From the NCBI RefSeq assembly GCF_003173055.1, contig NZ_QGLF01000009.1:1-42732 (forward strand): 42,732 bases of DNA, written 5' to 3'. The DNA is from Zavarzinia compransoris (lineage in GTDB: Bacteria; Pseudomonadota; Alphaproteobacteria; Zavarziniales; Zavarziniaceae). This document shows, in pieces, positions 8,001 through 16,060 of the stretch; position 1 is the stretch's first letter; the number at the start of each line of letters is the position of its first letter. The notes under the pieces are model-generated. The model had not been told where the DNA came from. It made no database searches and saw nothing but the letters and a program-made list of their open reading frames with translations. A program made the position numbers and the translations under genes.

Positions 8001-10886
8001 GAACGGCGCGATCGCGGCGCCCAAGACGGTCAGGTCGTGCCCCGCCATGGGTTGCAGGTTGTCTTGTTCTCGAAGCTGCTTCGCCAACCGGTCGAGAACC
8101 GTCTGAAGTTCCGGCGCCTCTAGCGTTGCCGTGTTCAGGCCGAAGGCGTCGCCGACCGGCGCTGCAGTCGCCTTTGCCGCCAGGATATCCCTATGCAGTA
8201 CGGCAGCGGCTCGAAGGAATTCGTCCTCCCAGGCGAAGGACCATTCCTCCGAGCCGACAAGTGCAAGAGCTGCATCTTCGATCTTGGCCCCGACGATCCG
8301 GTGGCGTCGTCCGACTTCGGCCGACAGGTCTCGCAGTCGCTGGTAACCCGCAGCGTTGTGGCAGTCCTTGGTCCGGAAACTCAAGGCGAAGGGCGTTAGC
8401 CCGACAGCGGCGGTCCGCCCGATCGCGTCGAAGACGCTGAAGCCCTGGGTCCCGGGGTGATGCAGTGCTGCGACGTAGGCATTGAGCTGGTCACGGGTCA
8501 GGCGGAGGTCGTCAGAAACCCGCACCCAGTCCGAAGCCTTGCTTTCGGCGACGCGATCCCATGAGCGGCCGAGTTGGGCCAGCACATTCTTGCGATCGGC
8601 CTTGCTTGAATGAAGTTCGAGGCAGGCGTCGCCCAATCCATGTGCTTCCAGCCGGCGATGAACGACATCGAGCGCCGCCATCTTTTCCGCCACAAAGAGC
8701 ACGGTTTTGCCGCGTCCGAGCTGATCGGCAATGATATTGGCGATGGTCTGGCTCTTGCCGGTGCCGGGCGGGCCGATCAGCACGAAATCCCGCCCATCGC
8801 CGGCGGCGACGACCGCGGCGAGTTGGGAGCTGTCGGCGGGAAGCGGCGTCAACAGGTCGCCCGGTGACAGCCGGCGGTCGATGTCCTCTGGGACCGGCAT
8901 CGGCGTGCTGGACCCCGGAAATACTTCGGTCGGGCAGTCGACAAGGTGGCGAACCAGGCGGCTATGGCGCAGGCTGTCGGTCCGGTCGACCAGGTCTTTC
9001 CACATTAGATATTTGGCGAAGGAGAAGGTCGACAAGGCGGCATTGTCGACCACTTCGAAACCGGCGGCGTCCCTGACCCGGTGCCTGACGGTCTCGAAGA
9101 TGCGCGGGATGTCGATGCCAGATTGGTCACGCGGCAGCTCGCCCTCGAGCTCGGGAAGCTTCAGCTCGAAGTGGCGCTTCAAGAATTCCAGCAAGGTGGA
9201 ATTCACCCGAATGTCGTCCTCGTGATGGGTGAGCCGGAAGTCCGATCGGGCGGAGCTTCGCTCGAGCTTGACCGGGATCAGCAACAGGGGGGCTCGATAG
9301 TCCCGCAGGTCGGAGGCATTGCGCTTCCAGCGCAGGAAACCGGCTGCCAGGAACAGCGTATTGGTGCCGCCCTCCTGTGCGTCGCTCCTAGCCTTCCGGT
9401 AGAGCTCGATCAGGCGGTTGTTCATTTCATTGCCCGTCAACGGGCATGCGATCTGGCGCCGCTCCATCGCATCGCGCGCCAGGATGTCCTCCTGCCGGCG
9501 CGCGTCCGCGGTCAACAGGTCCCGTCCGGCAAAATGGCCTTCGTCAGCCAGCGCCAGCAGACGGAACGACTGCCCGTCGGCCAATGCGTCTTCGAGCCCC
9601 GCCACTTCGGGGCAGATCAGCGGAACGGTCTGGCGCGTCTCGCGAAAATTGAGCAGCCGGTTGCCGAGCGAGAGGTCGAGCAGCTTGCGCTGCCAGCGTT
9701 CGATCCGGCCGAGCGGCGTGGTCGGCTCCTCCTCAATCCGATCCCCGGGAAGGAGGTCGAAATCGATCGGGCGGGGCAGCGCGGCCGGCGCCCTGGCATC
9801 TTCGGCGAGCACCGCATCGGCTACTTGCCGGCCGCGGTGGCTGGCGAGCGGGCGGATACGGGCGGCGCGCGCCCGGCTGATATCGATCGCTTTGAGGAAA
9901 TCAGCTTCTCGTTCCTCGGCGAGGTGGGCCTTCCCAGCATCTACCGCCTCGTCGAAACCGATTGCCGGCCGGCGGGTCAGCAGGGTTGTCTCGAAGGGAA
10001 CGAATTCCCGGGCGACGACGGCTTTGCGAAGGGCGATGACATCGGGTTCGACCATGCGCCCGAAGTCGCGCTTGACCAGCCACACCCCTGCCCAGGCGTG
10101 CCCCTGCGAGAACAGCACTGCGGCATTGAGGCCGGCGGCCTCCAGGGCGCCGGCCATCAGCAAGGCGGTGTCGAGGCAGGTCGCTAACCCCTCGGCCGCA
10201 ATCCGCCCTGGATCGCGGACTTTCTGGCCGACTGTCTCGAAGGAGGCGGGCGGGACGGCATAAGCGAGACCCATGCCGGTGACCGCCGACCAGATCGCCC
10301 CGGCCAACATCCAGACCCGGCCAGGATCACCCGATTGATAGCCGTCCAGCGACCCGCTGAACCCGCCCCGTTCCAGCAGGCGGGACGCCTCCTTCAGAAC
10401 GCCAGCGACAACCGGGTCATTGGGGGAAACGAAGGCGGCCAGGATTTCGTCCATCTCCGGCAGGCCACCCCATTCGTCCCGCGCCAGTAACTCGATCCGC
10501 CGTTCTTCATGCAGGATCGTCTCGTTTCCCTGTCTGACAGTCAGATCGAGCGTGCCGATCTCGGCTTCGTTCAGGCCGTACAGCAGCGCCATGTCGAGCG
10601 GCGTCGCCAAGTCGCGGAGCGGCACCTCGGTGCTTGGCGCGATCCGGTCGACCCGCCATTCCCTCGGCCGCAGCACCGGCGGCTGGCAGGACAGGACGAC
10701 CGAAATCCCTTCGATCGGCGTGTCGCCTCCATTTCGCAGGCTGATCGTCTTCAGGACGCCGACGCCGTTCTGAGCCGATGCGAAATTAACCCGCTGCACC
10801 ACCATGGCGGTCAGGACGAGTTGCGGCCCCGTCGCAGTCTCGGCGGTGTCGGCACTCGTGGGACTATCAGTGGATTGACTTTCCAT
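5001..10886 (-). CDS. Giant transglutaminase-like/DUF4011/SF1 helicase/Vsr-type nuclease/DUF3320 protein
   Basis: About 1961 residues. ATG at 10886 is chosen because GAGGGA sits 5 nt upstream and the preceding gene stops at 10898. Domains in order: (1) residues about 190-300 look like a transglutaminase-like fold, with Cys237 in GLATCLDTALLMA and His263 in QGHAWAGVWL. (2) DUF4011 from about 393 (GRIERWQRKLLDLSLGNRLL). (3) A superfamily-1 helicase (COG1112 type): Walker A GPPGTGKS at 705-712, Walker B IFDEAS about 1324-1329, GDPRQLPP about 1350, NWHYRSR about 1396, NLENIQGDERD about 1521 and LNVAVTRAR about 1563, with a long insert between motifs I and II. (4) A PD-(D/E)xK nuclease of Vsr/MTES_1575 type at about 1625-1725 (Asp1654, then ECD at 1671-1673). 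(5) An acidic/proline linker and DUF3320 at about 1819-1910. DUF4011-helicase-Vsr proteins have been linked to phage defence. As the last gene of an SbcCD-like operon, it probably acts on foreign DNA; the substrate is unknown. Confidence 0.88.
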   Translation of the reverse strand: MESQSTDSPTSADTAETATGPQLVLTAMVVQRVNFASAQNGVGVLKTISLRNGGDTPIEGISVVLSCQPPVLRPREWRVDRIAPSTEVPLRDLATPLDMALLYGLNEAEIGTLDLTVRQGNETILHEERRIELLARDEWGGLPEMDEILAAFVSPNDPVVAGVLKEASRLLERGGFSGSLDGYQSGDPGRVWMLAGAIWSAVTGMGLAYAVPPASFETVGQKVRDPGRIAAEGLATCLDTALLMAGALEAAGLNAAVLFSQGHAWAGVWLVKRDFGRMVEPDVIALRKAVVAREFVPFETTLLTRRPAIGFDEAVDAGKAHLAEEREADFLKAIDISRARAARIRPLASHRGRQVADAVLAEDARAPAALPRPIDFDLLPGDRIEEEPTTPLGRIERWQRKLLDLSLGNRLLNFRETRQTVPLICPEVAGLEDALADGQSFRLLALADEGHFAGRDLLTADARRQEDILARDAMERRQIACPLTGNEMNNRLIELYRKARSDAQEGGTNTLFLAAGFLRWKRNASDLRDYRAPLLLIPVKLERSSARSDFRLTHHEDDIRVNSTLLEFLKRHFELKLPELEGELPRDQSGIDIPRIFETVRHRVRDAAGFEVVDNAALSTFSFAKYLMWKDLVDRTDSLRHSRLVRHLVDCPTEVFPGSSTPMPVPEDIDRRLSPGDLLTPLPADSSQLAAVVAAGDGRDFVLIGPPGTGKSQTIANIIADQLGRGKTVLFVAEKMAALDVVHRRLEAHGLGDACLELHSSKADRKNVLAQLGRSWDRVAESKASDWVRVSDDLRLTRDQLNAYVAALHHPGTQGFSVFDAIGRTAAVGLTPFALSFRTKDCHNAAGYQRLRDLSAEVGRRHRIVGAKIEDAALALVGSEEWSFAWEDEFLRAAAVLHRDILAAKATAAPVGDAFGLNTATLEAPELQTVLDRLAKQLREQDNLQPMAGHDLTVLGAAIAPFRTALAEYGTSLRSITAVYPAGEIATMPLERLELEWREAQTKAWPFAALGRRRITKLLQTYAVEGQADPSTDIVGLRRMVQAERDMAASPLAVLPQFAGKDTNLATIARLVLQAVQFTEVEAAIIGCGIAEDAWRRLRPRLTMAGGGPIADVLARYLEAEKTVAASSSAFVAVGGCLPADMTRDALCDALAGLPGARGAFSDWTKWQASRNAALAAGIEPLVRALESGAIVPDAAAAFEAAYMAWWLRLAMDASKELRSFAYWEHEALVERFRKLDEAAAEIASREVMRCIVPSLPARDTAPRNSELGALRHQLGLQRPSMPIRALIGQMPNSFSVLAPCVLMSPLSVAQYLPPGQSQFDLVIFDEASQITTWDAIGAIARGRQAIVVGDPRQLPPTNFFGRTDEDGDDLPEYEKDMPSILDEVVAAGVPTRQLNWHYRSRDETLIAFSNHFYYGNHLVTFPASDGTGSAVAFHQIDGTYARGKGRVNEAEAKAVVAMIAGRLNSWLALPEAKRPTLGVITFNAPQQSLILDLLDEERRKQPAFEWFFADDREEPLIVKNLENIQGDERDVMLFSITFGPDLAGKLPMNFGAINGDGGEKRLNVAVTRARSELHVFASVRADQIDLSRTAARGVADLKAFLDFAERGPIALPARDRGSLGPVESPFEEAVAAALSTRGWDVRTQIGVSDFRIDLGIVHPDFAGRWLAGVECDGARYHRSATARDRDKLRQAVLERLGWTILRLWSTDWFRNGAAVADRLDQSLRDILSRDRDARAREEAELAKVASAPAPEKPPAQVPDPPPDVAETTDDTTDDPQSAIDDGPETPSAAVGTPSNAIAGEASTRSDALLDPARFFDPDYDSALRTLIATTIAQSGPMPLSVLARRVAQAHGWQRTGHRIQARVLDNLSGVEQHDEFGTTFVWAIGSYTFRRPFGTTADRPIREISRSEIAALHDQHAPHIDAAPDPTLELARLAGVARLSADARAYLEQCIGWRIESEGR

Positions 10887-10897
10887 TGTTCCCTCGA

Positions 10898-13800
10898 TCA
10901 GGCATCGAGCACGTGGATCTGGGCTTCGGGGCAGATTTTTCGAGCGATGTCGCACAAATGGCGGTGATGGGTCAGGTAGATGACTTGACCGGTCCGGGCC
11001 ATCTCGCCGAGCAGCGTGAAGGCTTCAGCCGAGCGGTCATCGTCGAAGGTTTCCATGATGTCGTCGGCGATGAACGGCACCGGCGGACGGCTGCGCGCCA
11101 GCTCGTGATAGCCGGCAATGCGCAATGCGAGATAGAGCTGGAAGCGGGTGCCCTTGGACAATTCTTGCGCCATTTTGGCACCGTGGCTCTCGGTCACGGC
11201 GACCAGGACTTCACGCGTGCCATCGGGCTGGGCGGCGAGGCGTGCATAGGCGCCTCGGCTCAGGGTGCTGAAGGCTTGAGAGGCGCGCTCCAGCATGCCG
11301 CTGCGATGCTGGTCGCGGTATCGATGCAGCCCCTTGTCGACCAGCAGGATGCCAAGGCGCAGGGCGAGGTGTTGCCGCGCATCCTCTTCGAGCGACAGCA
11401 GGAGATTGCTTCGCTCTGCTTCGATCGTGGCGACCTTGTCGTCGCCGCCAACGGCCTCGATCTGGCTGCGCAGCGCAGAGACGGTGGCGTAGCGTTGCTG
11501 GAGGTCCTGCTGCAATTGGCCGACCTCCAGTCCGAGTTTCACCTTCCTAATCTCCAGCTCTTCACGCCCGCCTGCTTCGGCGGCTTCGATCGCCTCCGTC
11601 GTCTCGCCGTCCGACGAGGCTTCGGCGATGTCCTTTTCGCAGGCAGCGATCTCATGCCGCAGGCTTGCTGCCTTACGGCTATCGGCAAGAGCCTTCGCCA
11701 ATACGGCAGTATCGTCGAGCCCGAAATGACCGGCCATCGCCGCCAGCCTGCGGTCCAGGTTTTCTATCTCATCCGCGACAACGGCGAGGTCCCGGCGGGC
11801 TGCCTCCAGTTCCGTGTCCGCCTTTGCTCGCTCATCCCTGATTTTTTCGGCTTGGCGTAGGCGTCCCGAGATGTCGCGCCAAGACGGCGCGTCGCCACCC
11901 GACCCGAGTTCAGTGGCGATCGCCGACAAGGCGCCGAGAAAGGCGTCGCGGTTTTCCCTCATTGCTGTGACGCGGTGGGTTAGGCTGTCGAAATTGGCCA
12001 CCGTAATAGCCAGCTTATCGATGCAGGCGAGAATGCCGGTCATGGCAGCGGCATCGGCGCCGGTGGAGGCCAGCCAGGTGGGCGCGTAGCATTCCGTCCA
12101 GGCTGCCTGCCAGCCGGTATCAATCTTGTGGGCTTCGGCCAGCGCCTCGTTCCGTTCGTCCGCCGCCTCGCGCGCCTCGCGCAGTGCCTCCCGCAGGTTG
12201 GCGACCAGGGTACTCTGGTCGATGCGGGCCTGGGCCTCCGCCACCAACCGGTCGAAACTCAGCTCGTGAAGGGGAGTTTCCGGTGCGGCAAGGGCCTGGC
12301 GCAGCGTGGTGCTGTCTTCGTCGATATCGCGCAGGGCGACATCGCGGCCCCTCGTTGCCTGACGCCAAGCCGAAAGGGCGGCCATCGCACCGAGCCGCGC
12401 TTCGAGCCAGCCCCGCAGTTCCGGCAGCGTGTGGCCGGGCAGGCCGAGCACGTCGGTGGCGGCCCGGATTTCATGATCGATCGCTGCGGCCGTGGCCTCG
12501 GCCCGGGCGAGGGTTGCTTCGGCCGTCGCCAGTTCCTGACGCTGGGCCGCCAGATTGGCGCGTGCCACAGCATCGACTTTGGCCTCAGCCTGGGCCTCGG
12601 CGATCAGCGCCAACACTTGGTCATCACGCCTGAGTGCGACCTCGAAGGCATCGGCTGTCTCTGCGCCGAGGTCTCGGCGATGCACTGCCCACAGCTTTTC
12701 GCGTGCCGCCCGCGCCGTTGCCGCATCGTCCAGGCTGATGGCCGTGGAGCGGGGCGTTTCGGCCAGCATAACGGCCTGATGTTCCACAGCTTCCCGCAGC
12801 GCCTGCTCCTGGCGCCGGGCGTCGACCCGATCGCTGCGGGCAGTCTCCGCCCGGCTAACCCAGCCTTCGATCTGCCAGCCGGCGGGAACTGGCATTCTTT
12901 CGAGTTCCTCTGGCGTTCCGGCCCACGGCACCAGCGCGGCCATTTTTTCGGTCAGTGTACCTTCCGCCGCTTGCATATCGCGTTCGGCGCGACGCAAGGC
13001 GTCGCCGGGATCGCGTTGCTTGATGCGGAACAGCAGACTGGCCAGGACCGCGGTATCGCCGATCGGCACTGTGCCGGCCAATCTCGCCTCGCACTGCTTG
13101 ACGACGAGTGTTGCCTTCCGGGCCTCAGTCTGGGTGGCGTTGAGCTGCGCCTCTATGCCGGAGCGTCGGGCAATCAAGTCGCGGAATTTCTCGATCGTCG
13201 CGGCATCCAGGAGCAAGCCGCGGGGATCGCTGCCCGGGCGGCAGAGCGTTTCCAGCAGGGCGCGGATCTTGTGTTCTTCCTCCGTCGCCTGGAGTTCCCG
13301 GTTGGGCAAGTCCCTAACCGCTTCGTCGTAAGCGGAACGCAGCAGGTCGGCCGCCGCGATCCGTTCTTCGGCAGCCAGGATTGCGGGATCGGGGGCCAGG
13401 GCGTCGAGCGCCTCGGTAAAGCGGGCGATGGTCGTCGTCAGCCCTTCTTCGCGGGTTCGGGCAACGGTCTGGCCTTCAAGCAATCGGTTCAGCTCTGCAT
13501 CCCAGGAGGCTGGTGCGTCGGCGACCGTGGCTAGGGGCGCCAGTTCCTCTTGGAGACGCTGAAGCCTCGTCCGCAGCGGAAGGATCGCCAGCAGCCTTCC
13601 CACTCGCGCCAGTTCGCGCGAGTAATCGTCGTGTGTGGCGGAGGCTTGGCGCCAGGCATCCTCCGCTTCCTGCAGGTCGGACAGCAGACGGCCATAGGCG
13701 GCGGCCTGGGTGTCTACTACCTTGCGCCTGGCGTCCAGTTCGGCCAGGCGGGCCTTGGCGTCAGTGATCGGGCCTTTGCGCCCGCCGGGGCGGTGAAAGC

Positions 13801-14317
13801 TGCTGGCCTGCTCGCGAAGCGCATCCAGCTTGCCGCTGAGGCCGGTCAAGCCGGCACTGGCGGCGAACAGCATTTCGCCGAGGTCGCCTTTGCTGGCCAG
13901 GATACTGTCACCGCCGCGCTCGAGTGTATCGTCATCCAGTGAGAACATGGCTTCATAGGCGTCGCGCCCGATGCCGCCGAGGCCGGATTGCAGCACGGCT
14001 TCAGGCAACAGGCCGCCATGCGCATCCTGCAGCGAACCGGATTGTTTCTTTACCCGCGCCAACTCCAGCGAGTGACCGTCGATCTCGATACTGGCGCCGA
14101 TCCGCATGGTTGGCCCGTCATGGAGGAAATCATGACGGGTGCGCTGGGGGATGCCGAACAGCAGGTCCAGCCAGGCCGAGAGGGCCGTCGATTTGCCGGC
14201 CTCGTTGGGGCCGTATATCAGGTGAAGGTCCGGACTGCCTGGCGCCGGGCGATGGAAGGCGAGGCTGGCGTCGGTGAACTTGCCGTAACGTATCAGGTCT
14301 AGCCGGTTGAGGCGCAT
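10898..14317 (-). CDS. YhaN/SbcC-like SMC-family ATPase
   Basis: 1139 residues, COG4717 (YhaN)-type. The N-terminal half of the ABC ATPase reads MRLNRLDLIRYGKF, with Walker A GPNEAGKST at 36-44. A very long, Ala/Glu/Arg-rich coiled-coil region fills about residues 190-1000. The C-terminal half carries the family's signature LSKGTRFQLYLALRIA (about 1053), Walker B PFIADDIMETFDDD (about 1081-1092) and the switch histidines in YLTHHRHL. Such proteins pair with SbcD-like nucleases to process DNA ends or hairpins. The ATG at 14317 shares one base with the stop of the SbcD-like gene (TGATG), so the two are translationally coupled. It stops 11 nt before the giant helicase gene. Partnership with both neighbours is strongly implied by this spacing; the DNA substrate is not known. 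Confidence 0.9.
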   Translation of the reverse strand: MRLNRLDLIRYGKFTDASLAFHRPAPGSPDLHLIYGPNEAGKSTALSAWLDLLFGIPQRTRHDFLHDGPTMRIGASIEIDGHSLELARVKKQSGSLQDAHGGLLPEAVLQSGLGGIGRDAYEAMFSLDDDTLERGGDSILASKGDLGEMLFAASAGLTGLSGKLDALREQASSFHRPGGRKGPITDAKARLAELDARRKVVDTQAAAYGRLLSDLQEAEDAWRQASATHDDYSRELARVGRLLAILPLRTRLQRLQEELAPLATVADAPASWDAELNRLLEGQTVARTREEGLTTTIARFTEALDALAPDPAILAAEERIAAADLLRSAYDEAVRDLPNRELQATEEEHKIRALLETLCRPGSDPRGLLLDAATIEKFRDLIARRSGIEAQLNATQTEARKATLVVKQCEARLAGTVPIGDTAVLASLLFRIKQRDPGDALRRAERDMQAAEGTLTEKMAALVPWAGTPEELERMPVPAGWQIEGWVSRAETARSDRVDARRQEQALREAVEHQAVMLAETPRSTAISLDDAATARAAREKLWAVHRRDLGAETADAFEVALRRDDQVLALIAEAQAEAKVDAVARANLAAQRQELATAEATLARAEATAAAIDHEIRAATDVLGLPGHTLPELRGWLEARLGAMAALSAWRQATRGRDVALRDIDEDSTTLRQALAAPETPLHELSFDRLVAEAQARIDQSTLVANLREALREAREAADERNEALAEAHKIDTGWQAAWTECYAPTWLASTGADAAAMTGILACIDKLAITVANFDSLTHRVTAMRENRDAFLGALSAIATELGSGGDAPSWRDISGRLRQAEKIRDERAKADTELEAARRDLAVVADEIENLDRRLAAMAGHFGLDDTAVLAKALADSRKAASLRHEIAACEKDIAEASSDGETTEAIEAAEAGGREELEIRKVKLGLEVGQLQQDLQQRYATVSALRSQIEAVGGDDKVATIEAERSNLLLSLEEDARQHLALRLGILLVDKGLHRYRDQHRSGMLERASQAFSTLSRGAYARLAAQPDGTREVLVAVTESHGAKMAQELSKGTRFQLYLALRIAGYHELARSRPPVPFIADDIMETFDDDRSAEAFTLLGEMARTGQVIYLTHHRHLCDIARKICPEAQIHVLDA

Positions 14318-15570
14318 CAGCCATTCTCCCGGCCGGACAGAAGGGCGAGGACCGTGGCGACACCGGCTCGCATCAGACTGTTGCGCTGTTCAGCCAATGC
14401 CGCCTGACTGTCACCTAGCATGTCGCGCAATTCCGGGGGCAGGCTCTTCAGAAGCCCGCCGATAACCTCATCCGCCTCCGCCAGTGTCGCCGGGGCGTCG
14501 GTCAATTCGTCCTGGATCAGCGCCGCCAGTTCGGCCGGCAGGTCGTCAGACGCCGAACGATCGCCGACCACCGTGTCATTCTCGACTTTGTCGATCCAGG
14601 TTGTCCCCAGGGCTTCGGCGGTCAATTCGGCTTCAGCTCGGATCCGGTCGAGATCGCGCGGTATGCGCCAGCCGAGGGGGGTCTTTCCGACCAGGCGGGG
14701 GCGAAGGACGAGATGTTCTGTCGGATCCTCCCTCTCGGCGGCGCGGATGCCGGCATCCAGCACCGCGATGAGGTCCGACCACTCGCTGACGCCGTCTACA
14801 TCGATGTCGAGCCGCTCGAAACGGACCGTCCGGACCGACCGCTCCTCCAGGGTGATGGCACCGTCGTCGGTGATTTGCGCCAGCGTGATAGATTTCGGCC
14901 CGGCCTCGCCGATATTGCGGCCCTGTGGCATACCGGGCATGACAACCACGCCGCGGCCGAGATGCACGGCACGGATGTGGATATGGCCGAGCGCCCAATA
15001 GTCGTAACCTGTCGCCTGAAGGTCGGCGACGGAGCAGGGCGAATAGACGTCATGCACGGGACTGCCATTCAGGCTGGTATGCAACATGCCGATGTTGACG
15101 GCGCCCGGCTGCGCCGCGGGAAAGCGGCTGAGCAGGCTGTCCGGCGCATGGGGTTTGGAAAAGCTGAGGCCGTGGATCACGACGGGCAAGCCGCCCGTCT
15201 CGATCACATGGCTGGAAGCCCGCCCCTCGAAGACAGTGACCGTCTTCGGCAGTTCGAGTTCCCGCGTAATGCGTGAGATAGCGTCGTGGTTACCCCGGAC
15301 GATAAAGGTCCTGATCCCTGCGGCGTCGAGCCGCCGCAGTTGCTGCGCCAGGAATTGCGCGGTCTTCATCGAGACCTGACTGCCATCATAGAGGTCGCCG
15401 ACGATTAGAAAAGCGTCGACTCTTTCGTCGAGGCAGAGATCGATGGTTCGGGAAAACGCCTCCCGGGTGGCGACACCGACCCGTTCTGCAACGGTGGGAT
15501 CCCGCAGCGCCAGCGACCGGAGAGGCGAGTCGAGGTGAATGTCCGCTGTGTGCACGAACCGAAAGGCCAC
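14317..15570 (-). CDS. SbcD/YhaO-like metallophosphoesterase DNA nuclease
   Basis: 417 residues, COG0420 type. Calcineurin-like metal-binding motifs are complete: HTADIHLDSP (Asp10, His12), VGDLYDGS, VRGNHDAIS, a histidine in GMLHTS, and LGHIHIR. The C-terminal 150 residues form the capping/ATPase-contact region found in SbcD/Mre11 relatives. The start is GTG at 15570, preceded by an unusually strong purine-rich ribosome site (GGAGGGAGGG). It should form the nuclease subunit of a complex with the following YhaN-like ATPase. It is the first intact gene of the minus-strand operon; a broken XRE regulator lies just upstream in the same direction. Confidence 0.92.
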   Translation of the reverse strand: MAFRFVHTADIHLDSPLRSLALRDPTVAERVGVATREAFSRTIDLCLDERVDAFLIVGDLYDGSQVSMKTAQFLAQQLRRLDAAGIRTFIVRGNHDAISRITRELELPKTVTVFEGRASSHVIETGGLPVVIHGLSFSKPHAPDSLLSRFPAAQPGAVNIGMLHTSLNGSPVHDVYSPCSVADLQATGYDYWALGHIHIRAVHLGRGVVVMPGMPQGRNIGEAGPKSITLAQITDDGAITLEERSVRTVRFERLDIDVDGVSEWSDLIAVLDAGIRAAEREDPTEHLVLRPRLVGKTPLGWRIPRDLDRIRAEAELTAEALGTTWIDKVENDTVVGDRSASDDLPAELAALIQDELTDAPATLAEADEVIGGLLKSLPPELRDMLGDSQAALAEQRNSLMRAGVATVLALLSGRENG

Positions 15571-15691
15571 GGCTTTTCCCTCCCTCCGCTTCCCGTCAAG
15601 ACGTGACAGCGCTCATTTCAATGCGCGCGATAATAGCAGGGGTTTTATCTATCAATCATTAACAATCTGGGCGCGCGGAGCCGCCTGAGCG
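15571..15691 (-). promoter_or_regulatory. A+T-richer leader and possible promoter of the nuclease operon
   Basis: Read on the minus strand, this spacer has a TATTAT -10-like hexamer (15630-15635) and a TTGATA -35-like hexamer (15650-15655). They are only 14 bp apart, too short for a standard sigma-70 promoter, so the call is tentative. The stretch is visibly richer in A+T than its surroundings. Confidence 0.3.
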
Positions 15692-15888
15692 TCAGTCCAG
15701 CAATGCCTCTGCCGTCACCTGGAGGGCCCGGGCGAACTTGTCGATGATTGCGATTCTGGGGTTTCGCGTTCGAGGTCGCTGACATAGGTCCGGTGGAGGC
15801 CAGCCTCGAAGGCACAGTGCTCCTGGGACCAGCACTTGGTTTGGCGCAGGCGTCGGAAGTTTCGGGCGAGGCGGGCCTTGATATCCAT
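15692..15888 (-). pseudogene. XRE-family regulator, frameshifted
   Basis: Two overlapping frames together spell a small Cro/CI-type DNA-binding protein of about 65 residues. The first frame from ATG 15888 gives LARNFRRLRQTKCWSQEHCA and then GLHRTYVSDLERET. The second frame continues NPRIAIIDKFARALQVTAEA to the stop at 15692. The break lies near 15760-15775. The DNA there reads CTCGAACGCGAAACCCC; the family's usual ERGTRNP could be restored by adding one more GAACGCG unit. A 7-bp slippage deletion is therefore a simple explanation, and a sequencing error is the alternative. The gene lies just upstream of the nuclease operon in the same direction, so when intact it was probably that operon's regulator. 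As written, it cannot make a full helix-turn-helix protein. Confidence 0.75.
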
Positions 15889-15933
15889 ACCCGCAGAGGT
15901 CATCCGCCTGTCGACGAACGGTATACTGACGAT

Positions 15934-15951
15934 CAGTGACATTCGTCATTG
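15934..15951. promoter_or_regulatory. Candidate operator upstream of the XRE gene
   Basis: CAGTGAC (15934-15940), four bases, then GTCATTG (15945-15951) form a near-perfect dyad. GGTAT and ATACC flank it further out and extend the symmetry. The site lies between the minus-strand XRE gene and the plus-strand gene at 16061, where an XRE repressor would be expected to bind. The symmetry is seen; binding is inferred. Confidence 0.45.
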
Positions 15952-16060
15952 ACTGGCATACCCGTCGCAATAATTGCTACCTAAAGCAGTGAAAAACGCC
16001 TCGCACCGGCAAGTGGCTTTGACGGCGTGAGGCTCGTCACGGTCTTGTCAGGAGTCTCCG

